Shown: positions 1-10,802, counted from the first letter of the stretch. The stretch: 64,000 bases of DNA from Streptomyces agglomeratus (GCF_001746415.1 NZ_MEHJ01000001.1:4292501-4356500); one strand, 5' to 3'. The notes: generated from the sequence alone by a model not told the origin. Numbers and translations are program-made.

Positions 1-1657
<1,657 letters not shown>

Positions 1658-1728
1658 GTTGCTCGCGTCCACTGTGTTAGTTCTGAAGTAACGAACTGTG
1701 CCGTTTCCGGTTTGTTCAACTTCATAGA

Positions 1729-1848
1729 GTTTCGGTGGTCATAGCGTTAGGGAAACGCCCGGTTACATTCCGAACCCGGAAGCTAAGCCTTTCAGCGCCG
1801 ATGGTACTGCAGGGGGGACCCTGTGGGAGAGTAGGACGCCGCCGAACA
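1729..1848 (+). rRNA. 5S ribosomal RNA
   Basis: A complete 5S rRNA about 70 bases after the 23S. It runs from GTTTCGGTGGTCATAGCG to GGACGCCGCCGAACA, and those ends pair as helix I. The order 23S-spacer-5S-terminator marks the end of an rrn operon. Confidence 0.97.
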
Positions 1849-1859
1849 ATTATTGTGGG

Positions 1860-1890
1860 AAAGCCCCGCACCTTATGGTGCGGGGCTTTT
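1860..1890 (+). terminator. rrn operon terminator
   Basis: Perfect 13-bp stem AAAGCCCCGCACC / GGTGCGGGGCTTT with a TTAT loop, ending in a short T run, 11 bases after the 5S gene. A typical intrinsic terminator for the rRNA operon. Confidence 0.95.
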
Positions 1891-1963
1891 CTGTGTTCTG
1901 GGGCCGTCGGGCGGCCGGCAAAACTGTTTGGTTTGGCGGCCGGGGACGGGTGAGCATCAGGGC

Positions 1964-2539
1964 ATGGACTATGTGATTCGACCTGTACGTGACGCCGGCG
2001 AGTGGCCCCGGGTGAAAGAGCTGCGGCTTGCCGCGCTCCAGGACCCGGCGGCGGACATCGCGTTCCTGGATACGTACGAGAAGGCCCTGACCCAGCCTGA
2101 CTCTTTCTGGCAGGAGCGTACGGACGGGGCGGTCGCGGGCGGTCACGTGCGGCAGTTCGTGGCGGAGACGCCGGACGGGCGGTGGGTGGGGTCCGTCACC
2201 GGCATCGTCGAACGGGCTGGTGCGGAAGCCCACTTCGCCCCTTCGCCCGAGGTCGACCAGGTCCATGTGGTCGGAGTCTTCGTACGGCCCGAGGCGCGGG
2301 GCACCGGTGTGGCGCAGGAGCTTCTCGGAGCGGCGTTGGACTGGGCGTGGTCGCTCACGGAGCCCCGTGCGGAGCAGGTGCGGTTGTTCGTGCACGAGCG
2401 CAACGGGCGGGCCGAGGCGCTTTACACCAAGGCCGGGTTCGTACGGAGCGGGGTGACGATGGCGCCGCCGGGGGACCCGGCGGCGAAGGAGTACGAGATG
2501 GTGGCGGTGCGGTCGCCGGCTTCCGGGGGCCCGCGCTAA
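1964..2539 (+). CDS. GNAT-family N-acetyltransferase
   Basis: Predicted cytoplasmic acetyl-CoA-dependent acetyltransferase of 191 aa, a usual size for a single GNAT domain; substrate unknown. The protein begins MDYVIRPVRDAGEW, and the acetyl-CoA pyrophosphate loop is visible as VFVRPEARGTGVAQELL (R/Q-x-x-G-x-G/A form). The C-terminal GNAT strand-helix follows as NGRAEALYTKAGF. The reading frame is open back to 1853, but an earlier start would overlap the rrn terminator, so the ATG at 1964 after GGGTGAGC was chosen. Its last 4 bases overlap the end of the convergent leftward operon. Confidence 0.9.
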   Translation: MDYVIRPVRDAGEWPRVKELRLAALQDPAADIAFLDTYEKALTQPDSFWQERTDGAVAGGHVRQFVAETPDGRWVGSVTGIVERAGAEAHFAPSPEVDQVHVVGVFVRPEARGTGVAQELLGAALDWAWSLTEPRAEQVRLFVHERNGRAEALYTKAGFVRSGVTMAPPGDPAAKEYEMVAVRSPASGGPR

Positions 2540-4335
2540 CCGGCGGCCAGGGTGTGGTCCGGCCAGCGGGCACGGCCCTGCTCCTGGGAGCGGAGCAGGA
2601 CCAGGGTCGGCAGGCCCTGGTCCTGACCGGTCGACAGCAGCTCCGGAAGCTGGGGAAGCGGAGCCACGGCCGCGACGTCGTCCAGGACGAACGTCATTGG
2701 TGGGTCGAGCCGACCGTCGGATGACCGTGCGGCCATGCGGCGGCCGTGCTCGACCACGCTTGAGGTGAGTGCGGTGAGCAGAGGCATCGCCCCGGGACGC
2801 GACTTCGGGTCCTCGATTGCTTCACCCACCACATAAAGGGTGCCCCCTTCGTCCGCGAATGATTCCAAGGTGACCGAATCGTTTCGATTGGGTGTGCAGA
2901 CCTCGCGAATATGAACCGAGGAGAGCGCGGCGAGCGCCCGTACGGTCAACTCCTGTGCGATTTCGCGACGTTCCGGGTACGCCGTGAGGGCGGACTCCAG
3001 GAGGCCCGCGGCGCCGCTCGACGCCTCGGGGTGGGTGCGGAGGATACGTACCGGCTCGTGCGCACTGTGGCCCTGCGCCCAGCGGTGCACCTGCCGGAAG
3101 GGGCGGCCGTCGACGGCGGCGGCGTGCAGCCAACTGCTCAGCAGCGTCTCCGCGGTGTCGGCCATCGCGGCGTCGAGCCGCGCCTGGGGCCGTATGGGCG
3201 CCAGCAGGGCCACCGCTCGCGCGGCGGCGATATCGGAGCGGTCGCAGCCGGTGGTGGGCGACCAGTGGAGGCGGGCCGGGGTGTCGCACAGGTGCCCGGG
3301 GTCGTACACGAGGACCGGGCCGAGCTTGGCCCGCGCGCCCTTGGTCTCGGCCCAGAGGCTGGGGTCGGAAGTGACGACGAGCGCCGGACCCTCGGCGTCG
3401 AGGACGGCCTGCACGGCGGTGGGTCGGCGGGCCTCAGGGCTGCCGTAGAGCAGACGGGGCGTACGGGGGGCCGGGACGGCGGAGGCGGACCGAGTGGGGA
3501 GGTACGGGCTCGTGGCGGCCTGGCTCCCTGGCGGGTGGGTACCGGGGTGGGTACCGGGGTGGACGCCGGGGTGCGGGCCGGGGGCAGTGGCGGCGGCGTG
3601 GAGGGGTGCGGCGGCGGACACGCTTGAGGCGGATTCGGTGCCCGGGGTGTGGGCGGCGGCCGGCTCGGGCCTTGCCGCGGATTCGTGACCGGGTCCGTGG
3701 ACACCTGTCCTGGCGCTGCCGCCGGCATGATCAGGGTGCGGCAGAGCGGCGGATTCGTGACCCGCGTAGTCCGCGTAATCCTTGTAATCCGCGTAGGCCG
3801 CACCCGCGCCGGTGTGGGGCACAGCCGCGGGTACGTGGCCGGCGCCCGTGCCTTCCGCGTCACCCGGACGGGTACCGGCGCCGGCGTGCGGCGGGGCGGC
3901 GGGGCGGTTGTAGTGCGGCTCCGCCCCGGTTTGCTTCGCCGTCGTCGCCGCCGCTCTCGCCGTTTCGCGCTGTGCCTTCAGACGGGCCAGTACGCCGATC
4001 ACGAAGATCGTCAGTACGCACGCCACCATCAGCTCGCCGATGAGCAGGCCCCAGAACAGTCCGTACCCCGACAACTGGTCCGGCGGTGTGTCCGGCCATG
4101 CGGCCGCGATGTCCTGCGGGGCGCCCAACAGGCGGCGCAGGGCCAGCGGCGTACGGGCGAAGGTGACGCCGTCCGGCCACGCGCCGCGGGCGAACAGGCC
4201 CGCGAGGCCCGTCGCCAGCCATGCCAGGATCGTCAGGCCGAGCAGGAACGCCAGCAGGCCGACCAGCAGGGAGTCGGGGATGCCGCGTTCCCCCGGCTGC
4301 TGGTGGCCGTGCCGCCCGTCGTGGTGCTGTCTCAT
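2536..4335 (-). CDS. VirD4/TraG-like coupling-protein homologue with degenerate P-loop
   Basis: Membrane protein of 599 aa, last gene of the T4SS-like operon. Two N-terminal membrane segments (about 22-48 and 92-117) are followed by a low-complexity Ala/Pro/His/Gly linker (about 125-290) and a C-terminal domain laid out like a VirD4/TraG coupling ATPase. Order seen: RLLYGSPEARRPTAVQAVLD where the P-loop should be, then LVVTSDPSLW and LVYDPG (the usual 'DPKGEL...FDP' region), then a Walker-B-like MTFVLDDVAAV near 551. The GxxxxGK[S/T] signature is missing (GSPEARRPT) and Walker B reads LDD, not LDE, so ATP hydrolysis is doubtful. It starts 1 base past the stop of the VirB4-like gene, implying translational coupling. 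Family assignment is inferred from motif order. Confidence 0.75.
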   Translation of the reverse strand: MRQHHDGRHGHQQPGERGIPDSLLVGLLAFLLGLTILAWLATGLAGLFARGAWPDGVTFARTPLALRRLLGAPQDIAAAWPDTPPDQLSGYGLFWGLLIGELMVACVLTIFVIGVLARLKAQRETARAAATTAKQTGAEPHYNRPAAPPHAGAGTRPGDAEGTGAGHVPAAVPHTGAGAAYADYKDYADYAGHESAALPHPDHAGGSARTGVHGPGHESAARPEPAAAHTPGTESASSVSAAAPLHAAATAPGPHPGVHPGTHPGTHPPGSQAATSPYLPTRSASAVPAPRTPRLLYGSPEARRPTAVQAVLDAEGPALVVTSDPSLWAETKGARAKLGPVLVYDPGHLCDTPARLHWSPTTGCDRSDIAAARAVALLAPIRPQARLDAAMADTAETLLSSWLHAAAVDGRPFRQVHRWAQGHSAHEPVRILRTHPEASSGAAGLLESALTAYPERREIAQELTVRALAALSSVHIREVCTPNRNDSVTLESFADEGGTLYVVGEAIEDPKSRPGAMPLLTALTSSVVEHGRRMAARSSDGRLDPPMTFVLDDVAAVAPLPQLPELLSTGQDQGLPTLVLLRSQEQGRARWPDHTLAAG

Positions 4336-4336
4336 G

Positions 4337-5752
4337 TCAGGCGACCGTCGATTCCGAGGACGAGGACTCGTTCATCTGCTGCTCGATGAGCGCCGCCCGC
4401 TGCTCCGCCTCCAACTCCGCGGCTCGCAGGTCGTCGGCGATCATGTCCGCCGAGGTCTCCGTCATCGCGCGGTCCGTGAAGACGAGGGGGCGTTCCGCTT
4501 CCGTGATCAGGTGTTTGACGACCTGGACATTGCCGTTCACGTCCCATACGGCGATGCCCGGGGTCAGCGTCGGAATGATCTCGACCGCCCAGCGCGGCAG
4601 GCCGAGCACCCGCCCGGTGGCCCGGGCCTCGTCCGCCTTCTGGGCGTAGATCGTCCGTGTCGAGGCCATCTTCAGGATCGCTGCTGCCTCCCGCGCCGCC
4701 GCGCCGTCCACCACGTCGGACAGGTGGTGGACGACCGCCACGAAGGACAGGCCCAGACGGCGGCCGAACTTCAGCAGCCGCTGGAAGAGCTGGGCGACGA
4801 ACGGGCTGTTGATGATGTGCCACGCCTCCTCCACCAGGAAGATGCGCTTCTTGCGGTCGGGCCGGATCCAGGTGTGTTCCAGCCACACGCCGACGATCGC
4901 CATCAGGATCGGCATCGCGATCGAGTTCCGGTCGATGTGGGAGAGGTCGAAGACGATCAGCGGCGCGTCGAGGTCGATGCCGACCGTCGTCGGGCCGTCG
5001 AACATGCCGCGCAGGTCACCGTCGACGAGGCGGTCCAGGACGAGGGCGACGTCCAGGCCCCAGGCCCGTACGTCGTCCAGGTCGACGTTCATCGCCTCGG
5101 CCGACTCCGGTTCCGGGTGGCGCAGTTGTTCGACGATGTCCGTCAGGACCGGCTGGCGGTCGATGATCGTCTCGTTCACGTACGCGTGGGCGACCTTGAG
5201 CGCGAAGCCGGAGCGCTCGTCGAGGCCGTGCCCCATCGCGACCTCGATGATCGTACGGAGCAGCGCGAGCTGTCCCGTGGTCGTGATCGACGGGTCGAGG
5301 GGGTTGAGGCGGATGCCGCCGTTGAGGGCCGCCGTCGGGTCGAGCCGGATGGGGGTTATCCCCAGCTCCTGGGCGATGAGGTTCCACTCGCCCATGCCGT
5401 CCTCGCCCTGGGCGTCGAGGACCACGACCTGGCGGTCCTTGAAGCGCAGCTGGCGCAGTACGTACGTCTTCTCCAGCGCGGACTTGCCGTTGCCGGACTC
5501 GCCGAGGACCAGCCAGTGCGGCGCCGGGAGCTGCTGTCCGTACAGCTGGAAGGGGTCGTAGATGTATCCCTTGCCGCTGTAGACCTCACGGCCGATGATC
5601 ACGCCCGAGTCGCCGAGGCCCGGAGCGGCGGTGGGCAGGTACACGGCCTGGGCCTGCCCCGTCGACGTACGGACGGGAAGTCTGGTCGTCTCGACCTTTC
5701 CGAAGAGGAAGCTGGTGAAGGCATCCGTGACGGCGGACAGCGGATCTCGCAT
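4337..5752 (-). CDS. VirB4/TraC-type secretion ATPase
   Basis: Predicted cytoplasmic AAA+ motor ATPase (471 aa) that would energise assembly or substrate transfer in a T4SS-like complex. Walker A is intact (GESGNGKS, residues 84-91) and Walker B is RIFLVEEAW (303-311). The VirB4 C-terminal signature continues with LLKFGRRLGLSFVAVVHHLS. The N-terminal VirB4 half is not in this protein; the upstream gene looks like that half, so the ATPase is split over two polypeptides. The C-terminus is acidic and Glu-rich. Spacing is 19 bases from the upstream gene and 1 base to the downstream coupling-protein-like gene. Confidence 0.88.
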   Translation of the reverse strand: MRDPLSAVTDAFTSFLFGKVETTRLPVRTSTGQAQAVYLPTAAPGLGDSGVIIGREVYSGKGYIYDPFQLYGQQLPAPHWLVLGESGNGKSALEKTYVLRQLRFKDRQVVVLDAQGEDGMGEWNLIAQELGITPIRLDPTAALNGGIRLNPLDPSITTTGQLALLRTIIEVAMGHGLDERSGFALKVAHAYVNETIIDRQPVLTDIVEQLRHPEPESAEAMNVDLDDVRAWGLDVALVLDRLVDGDLRGMFDGPTTVGIDLDAPLIVFDLSHIDRNSIAMPILMAIVGVWLEHTWIRPDRKKRIFLVEEAWHIINSPFVAQLFQRLLKFGRRLGLSFVAVVHHLSDVVDGAAAREAAAILKMASTRTIYAQKADEARATGRVLGLPRWAVEIIPTLTPGIAVWDVNGNVQVVKHLITEAERPLVFTDRAMTETSADMIADDLRAAELEAEQRAALIEQQMNESSSSESTVA

Positions 5753-5771
5753 GGCGGGTCTGCCCTCTCGG

Positions 5772-7322
5772 CTAACGACGGATACCGGTGGCGAACGGCA
5801 GGGTGTTGACGAACGCCCGGTGGTGCTCGCGGTCGCACCACTCCAGCTTCAGATAGGACTTGCCTGCCGAGGCCCGGATGGTCCGCTTGTCGCGGGCCAG
5901 CGCCTCGGGTGAACGCGACGACACAGTGATGTACCCGACGAGGTTGACCCCCGCCGCGCCGCTCGCGAGATCTTCACCCCGCTGGTCGAGCCGGCCGTGC
6001 GCGGCGATGTCGCGCGGGTCGACGGTGCGGTTCATCTTGGCCTGACGGCTGGCTTCCGCCTCGTCGTTGGTCTTCTCCGTCAGCATCCGCTCGATGGCGA
6101 TCTCGGTGGGTTCGAGGTCCATGGTGACGGCGACGGTACGGATCACGTCGGGGGTGTGGACGAGCAGCGGGGCGAGGAAGTTGACGCCGACCGGCGTCAT
6201 CGGCCACTCCTTGACCCAGGCGGTGGCGTGGCACCAGGGGGCGCGGGTGGACGACTCGCGCGTCTTGGCCTGGAGGTACGTCGCCTCCATGGCGTCCAGC
6301 TCGGCCGGCCAGGCGTTGCGCTTCGTCATGGCCTGGATGTGGTCGATGGGGTGGTCGGGGTCGTACATCGAGTGCACGAGGGACGCGAGGCGGCCCTGGC
6401 CGAGGGGCTGGCGCACCCGGATGTCCGCCTCCGCGAGCCGCGCGCAGATGTCGGTGAGCTCGCGCGCCATGACGACGGCGAGGCCGGAGTCGCGGTCGAG
6501 CCTGCGGCCGCCGTGCGGGCGGGCGGCGCGGGCCATGGCGTTGGCCTCGGCGGCGAGCTCGCGGGAGTAGTGCATGCAGGCGACGAGGTAGGCGCGGTGC
6601 TGCTCGCTGGACGTTGAGACCATGGACTGGAGCTGGTCGTACGAGTCCTTCAGCCAGCCGGGAGCGTGCGTGTCGCCGCGCTGGGCGACGTCCTTGGCGT
6701 GGGCGTCGGGGTCGGCGGGGAGGGTGCGGGCGAGCATCTGGAGGCGGGTCACGAAGCCGTCGCCGTTGGCGACGTGCTTGAGCAGCGTGCCGAAACGGTC
6801 CACCAGGGCTTCCTGGTCCTCGCTGTCGCGCAGGCCGACGCCGGGGCCCTCGATCTCGATGGCGGCGGTGACCGTCCGCCGGTCGGCGTGCAGGAGTACG
6901 GCGATCTCGTCGGGGCCGAAGGGGGCGGCGAGCCAGTTGATACGCCCGATGCCCGGCGGCGGGCCGACCTCCACCTCACGGCCGTCGCTGCGGACACCGG
7001 CCTCCATGGCGCCGCTGCGGTACGTCGTGCCGTTGCGCAGGGTGCGTTTGTAACTGCGGTTGATCTCGAACCATTTGTAGAAGGTGCGGTGCTTGTACGG
7101 GACGTACACCGCCATCAGGGCCACCATCGGGAAGCCCATGAGCAGCACGATCCGCAGGGACAGGACGGGGACCAGCAGCCCGCTCATCATGCCGAGGAAC
7201 GCGCCGGCGATGATCAGCGCGATCTCGCCGGTCTCGCGGTTCTTGCCGACGATCGCGCTCGGCCGGGCGCGGCCGATGAGATACGTACGGCGGGGCGTGA
7301 TCGGTTGGGACTGCGTCGTCAA
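5772..7322 (-). CDS. SCO6880-type membrane protein (PrgI plus VirB4 N-terminal-like)
   Basis: A 516-aa protein with two membrane helices near residues 33-52 and 56-76, then a long soluble region. The layout resembles PrgI-like membrane proteins joined to the N-terminal, non-ATPase half of VirB4, the family labelled SCO6880 in Streptomyces. It likely recruits the separate VirB4 ATPase encoded next to the inner face of the membrane. The start codon is TTG, overlapping the previous gene's TGA stop as TTGA, with a good GGAGGTG ribosome site 7 bases upstream. No nucleotide-binding motif is present, consistent with a structural half. Confidence 0.8.
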   Translation of the reverse strand: MTTQSQPITPRRTYLIGRARPSAIVGKNRETGEIALIIAGAFLGMMSGLLVPVLSLRIVLLMGFPMVALMAVYVPYKHRTFYKWFEINRSYKRTLRNGTTYRSGAMEAGVRSDGREVEVGPPPGIGRINWLAAPFGPDEIAVLLHADRRTVTAAIEIEGPGVGLRDSEDQEALVDRFGTLLKHVANGDGFVTRLQMLARTLPADPDAHAKDVAQRGDTHAPGWLKDSYDQLQSMVSTSSEQHRAYLVACMHYSRELAAEANAMARAARPHGGRRLDRDSGLAVVMARELTDICARLAEADIRVRQPLGQGRLASLVHSMYDPDHPIDHIQAMTKRNAWPAELDAMEATYLQAKTRESSTRAPWCHATAWVKEWPMTPVGVNFLAPLLVHTPDVIRTVAVTMDLEPTEIAIERMLTEKTNDEAEASRQAKMNRTVDPRDIAAHGRLDQRGEDLASGAAGVNLVGYITVSSRSPEALARDKRTIRASAGKSYLKLEWCDREHHRAFVNTLPFATGIRR

Positions 7323-8674
7323 CGCCCTGCACCTCCTGTGCTGTTGTTGCCGGTACTCGTGCTTCCGGTACCGCGGTTCGTGTGAGTGCTGTTGCTACGG
7401 GGCGAGGGTGCGGCGGAGGGGACGACTCCGCCGCCTCCGCCCGTGGGGGCGCCGCCGGACCCGCCGCCGGAGCCGCGGGCGCTGTGGGCGGCCACGCCGC
7501 CGCTGACGGCGTTGGCCTGACGGGACGGCGAACTGTTGCCGCCCCGGTCGCCGCCGCCTCCGCCACGGCTGCTGTGCGCCTTGATGCCCTGCGAGACGAG
7601 GGCGGCGGGGGAACTGATGACGGCGGCCGCCTGGGCGCCGTCGGTGGCCTTGTTGCGGTTGCTGCGGGCGGCGGCGATCTCGTCGCCGAAGCCGGGGACG
7701 AAGCGGTAGATCATGCCGGAGGCGAAGATCGCCAGCAGGATGATGGCCAGACCGGAGACGACGGCGGAGAAGGCGTTCGGTCCGTCGTCGGCGGAGAGGG
7801 CCCCGGCGAGGCCGAGGACGATCACGATGACGGGCTTGACCATGATGACGGCGATCATGATGCCGGCCCAGCGGCGTACGTGGCCCCACATGTTCTTGTC
7901 GACGAGCCCGGCGTAGACGACGACGCCGAGGAGCGCGCCGACGTAGAGGAGCAGGGCGCGGATGAACAGCTCCAGGAAGAGGATTCCCGCCGCGAGGATC
8001 GTCACGAGGGACACGACGATCAGCATGATCGGGCCGCCGCCGATGTCGTCGCCCTTCTTGAGCGCCTCGGCGAACGATCCGAAGAACACGTCGGTCTGCC
8101 CGCCGGTGCCGGCGGCGATGACCTCGGTGACACCGTCGGTGGCGGAGACGATCGTGTAGAGGACCAGCGGGGTGAAGGCGGACGCGAGGACGGTGAGCCA
8201 GAGGAACCCGATGGCCTCGGACAGCGCGGTCGCGAGCGGCACGCCGCGGATGGCGCGCTTGGCGACGGCGAGCAGCCAGAGGACGAGGGTGAGGATGGCG
8301 GAGGCGGCGAAGACGATGGCGTACTGCTTGAGGAAAGTGGGGTTGGTGAAATCGACGTCGGCGGTCGACTTCACGGCCTCGGAGAGCTTCCCCACGATCC
8401 AGGCGGCTGCGTCGGCGCACCCCTTGGCCAGGGAGGCGAGGGGGTCGAGCGCCTCGGCGGGCTCGGTGGGCGCGCGAAGACGCGAACCACCGCCGTCACC
8501 GCCTTCGCAGTAGTCCTTTGCCGGCCCGACGATGAGGTCGCAGTTGTCTTTGGCGGAGGGAGTCGGCGTCGGCGTCGGTGCGGCCAAGGCGCGGCCTGCC
8601 AGAAGCACAAACATCGTCTGTACGAAGGTGAAGGCGGCGGCCAGTTTCAGCGCCAGGCGTGAGCTACCGGGCAT
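7319..8674 (-). CDS. VirB6/TrbL-like polytopic membrane protein
   Basis: Predicted secretion-channel membrane component (451 aa). It has an N-terminal signal-like helix (about 8-31, ending ALAAP), a Thr/Pro-rich stretch, a short extracytoplasmic region with Cys residues, five to six strong membrane helices between about 118 and 335, and a Gly/Ser-rich disordered tail (about 360-451). Topology and position between VirB8-like and PrgI-like genes fit VirB6/TrbL; sequence similarity was not tested. The frame is open to 8734, but the ATG at 8674 has GGAGGG 7 bases upstream and was chosen. The start lies inside the 3' end of the preceding gene (11-base overlap). Confidence 0.75.
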   Translation of the reverse strand: MPGSSRLALKLAAAFTFVQTMFVLLAGRALAAPTPTPTPSAKDNCDLIVGPAKDYCEGGDGGGSRLRAPTEPAEALDPLASLAKGCADAAAWIVGKLSEAVKSTADVDFTNPTFLKQYAIVFAASAILTLVLWLLAVAKRAIRGVPLATALSEAIGFLWLTVLASAFTPLVLYTIVSATDGVTEVIAAGTGGQTDVFFGSFAEALKKGDDIGGGPIMLIVVSLVTILAAGILFLELFIRALLLYVGALLGVVVYAGLVDKNMWGHVRRWAGIMIAVIMVKPVIVIVLGLAGALSADDGPNAFSAVVSGLAIILLAIFASGMIYRFVPGFGDEIAAARSNRNKATDGAQAAAVISSPAALVSQGIKAHSSRGGGGGDRGGNSSPSRQANAVSGGVAAHSARGSGGGSGGAPTGGGGGVVPSAAPSPRSNSTHTNRGTGSTSTGNNSTGGAGR

Positions 8675-9512
8675 AAGTGAACCCTCCGTACTCGTCGACT
8701 GCCTTGGCGATCTCATCTGCACCGGAGGCCGCACGGTCGGCGTTCACGGGGGCCGGCCCCTCCTTCTGGGAGAAGCTCGCGACCTTCCAGTCGCCGCCTG
8801 CCCACTGGATCTCGAGCGTCATGGTGAACCAGTCATTGGTTACCGGGTTGGTCGAGCCGACACCTGCCGTACCGAACACGCCTGTGCACCAGACTTCGAC
8901 GGTTGCGGTGCTGTCCGTGTAGGCGGTGACCTTGGTGCCGACGGGCGCTGTGCGCGAGACGTACGTCATTCCCTCGGCGGCATTGCCGTTCTTGTCGAGT
9001 CCGACCTTGTCGAGGAAGTCCTGGTTGTACGCCTTGTCGAACTTGGCCTCGAGCTCCGGGACCTTCACCGGAACGAAGATCTGACCCACGATCTCCTGCC
9101 GACGGTCGGGATTGAGAATCTCGGCTGAGACGAGAGCAACGGCGAAATTCGCCGCAGCGGACTGCGCTCCCTGCTCGTCGCGTGCGAAGCCGGACGGGAT
9201 CGTCCCGTTCTTGCCCGCGACCGGCTTCACGCCCGTCGCGGACGTGGGCTCCGCCCCAGCCCCTCGCTTGGCCTCGTCGACCGGGCCGGTCTCTCCACCA
9301 CCGCGATTCGCGAACGCGATAGCCGCGATCAGCAGCACTACGACGCCCACCACAGTGATGAGGGAGCGTGAGGTCCGTACGGGCCGTCGGGCGCCCCCGT
9401 ACACATCACTCCCGCCACCCTCTGGCAGGCGTGTGCGCGTCTGACCGGAGCCGCCGACACGGTCCGAACGACCGCTGTCGTTGCCGTAGCCGTGCTCGTC
9501 CCCGAGATTCAT
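8664..9512 (-). CDS. VirB8-like bitopic membrane protein
   Basis: A 282-aa protein with a charged, Gly-rich cytoplasmic N-terminus (1-48), one membrane helix (about 50-68, SLITVVGVVVLLIAAIAFA) and an extracytoplasmic domain of about 200 residues. This topology plus the alpha/beta pattern of the C-terminal half (VEVWCTGVFG, WFTMTLEIQWAGGDWKV) is like VirB8/TcpC NTF2-fold assembly factors. It sits between the pilin-like and VirB6-like genes, the expected place for a core scaffold subunit. The match is by topology, fold pattern and context only; the family was previously unclear to me by sequence alone. Confidence 0.68.
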   Translation of the reverse strand: MNLGDEHGYGNDSGRSDRVGGSGQTRTRLPEGGGSDVYGGARRPVRTSRSLITVVGVVVLLIAAIAFANRGGGETGPVDEAKRGAGAEPTSATGVKPVAGKNGTIPSGFARDEQGAQSAAANFAVALVSAEILNPDRRQEIVGQIFVPVKVPELEAKFDKAYNQDFLDKVGLDKNGNAAEGMTYVSRTAPVGTKVTAYTDSTATVEVWCTGVFGTAGVGSTNPVTNDWFTMTLEIQWAGGDWKVASFSQKEGPAPVNADRAASGADEIAKAVDEYGGFTYAR

Positions 9513-9694
9513 GCCGCGTGCGCCCCCTCAACCGTTAGCAGTTCCGCGTAGTACGACGGTAGCCGTGCTGCTTCCCGCGCGGACGCGGTGTGGTGACTCG
9601 ACATCAGGGAGACGCAACCTCAGCCAATGGGCACGACGGACGGGTGGGATGGGGGGAGTGGGGCCGGGAACGCCCGGTGCCGGCTGACGGTGGG

Positions 9695-10003
9695 TTAAAC
9701 AGCCATCCCGTACACGATGGTGAAGAGCGTGCCGAGCGAGCCGATGATGAAGACGCCGGTGAGGCCGGCGACGATCAGGCCCTTGCCCTGCTCCGCGCTG
9801 AACGTGTCCCTCAGAGCCGTCGCGCCGATCCGCTGTTTTGCTGCTCCCCAGATGGCGATTCCGAGGCAGAGGAGGATGGCGACAGCCATCACGACCTCGA
9901 TCATGACGCGGGCTTCGTTCCCCAGGGTCCCGAACGGACCCCAGTTCGGGGCGATTCCACCGATGATGGTGGTGATGTCGCCCTTTTCGGCTGCCAGGTT
10001 CAT
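9695..10003 (-). CDS. Small two-helix membrane protein, VirB2/pilin-like
   Basis: First gene of the operon. A 102-aa protein with two hydrophobic helices (about 31-52 and 74-98) separated by a short polar loop containing AAKQRIGATALRDTF, the usual architecture of VirB2-type pilins and related subunits. No clear signal-peptide cleavage site. The ATG at 10003 has GGTGAC six to ten bases upstream; an in-frame GTG at 10045 would add 14 residues. A 182-base gap separates it from the VirB8-like gene, so the stoichiometry may differ from the rest. The pilin call is inference from size, topology and operon order. Confidence 0.65.
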   Translation of the reverse strand: MNLAAEKGDITTIIGGIAPNWGPFGTLGNEARVMIEVVMAVAILLCLGIAIWGAAKQRIGATALRDTFSAEQGKGLIVAGLTGVFIIGSLGTLFTIVYGMAV

Positions 10004-10111
10004 GTAAGTCACCGCCCCTGTCGGGTAGTTCGTCGCCCCCGCCACGCGGCAGGGGTCACGCTCTATCTTCGCTGATGAAACCGCACTGGTATGTCGACTT
10101 GGCGCCTGTCT

Positions 10112-10702
10112 TTACCCGACCTCCGCACGCATGGCTGGAAGCACCGCGTTGACCTGCGGTGCCAGCCGGTTGAATTCGGAAACGCGTATGGTCACTCTGT
10201 GTATCACGCTGGGTGACTCCGGGCAATGACTGGCGTTATGCACCTTTGGTCGGCCGTGGCGCGGCGGAAGGTATTGGTCGCTCCAGGGGGTCAGGGGCGG
10301 ACGAATTAGTTGTTTCTGGGAGTTTTGGGCTGCCCCTGGGCGCTTGAGTGTCGGTGGGCCGGGGTGGTGCGTCAAGGGCGCTCCCGCGTCGCGTCGCTGC
10401 GCGGGTGGCTTGCGGGTTGGTGGGTGGGGTGCGCGTCGACTTTTGGGGTGGTGCGGCCCCTGGTCGGCGGGTGCGGGGACGGTTGTTGGTGCGGCGTTCC
10501 CATTCCGGACGTACGCGGGCACCGGGGCCGGTGGGTGACCGGGCGTCTCGGTGGGCGTCGTGGGAGCGGTTTGGTTCACGTGAGGGTCTGGCGCGGGCTT
10601 CAGCGTGCCCCAAGCCGGTGCGGCGAGCTGCCTGACGTCTCGTAAGTCCCTGCTGTCGCTGTCGCCACTGGGCGGGATGCATCCCATGCGTGTCACTCGC
10701 AT
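10112..10702 (-). CDS. Doubtful hypothetical ORF upstream of the T4SS-like operon
   Basis: The 800-base gap 10004-10802 holds one leftward ORF with a plausible start: ATG at 10702 behind AGGAGAACAACCC. It would encode about 196 aa rich in Pro, His and Arg with no recognised domain. Codon use is unlike its neighbours: third positions are only moderately GC-rich, and a rare TTA (bldA) codon appears near codon 20. It is either a fast-evolving TTA-containing gene or non-coding DNA with a chance ORF. Nothing else convincing was seen in the gap. Confidence 0.25.
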   Translation of the reverse strand: MRVTRMGCIPPSGDSDSRDLRDVRQLAAPAWGTLKPAPDPHVNQTAPTTPTETPGHPPAPVPAYVRNGNAAPTTVPAPADQGPHHPKSRRAPHPPTRKPPAQRRDAGAPLTHHPGPPTLKRPGAAQNSQKQLIRPPLTPWSDQYLPPRHGRPKVHNASHCPESPSVIHRVTIRVSEFNRLAPQVNAVLPAMRAEVG

Positions 10703-10802
10703 GGGTTGTTCTCCTGGCATATGCGCATAGTCCGACATTCGGCGGACACGGACATCTCCGGCACTGCAACCGCGTTCCTCAGCCTGAGAAGGGGAGTTCC
10801 TC

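Noticed and set aside
2536..10003. Integrated conjugative element
   Set aside because: No integrase, relaxase, excisionase, replication gene or flanking direct repeats; neighbours are core genes.
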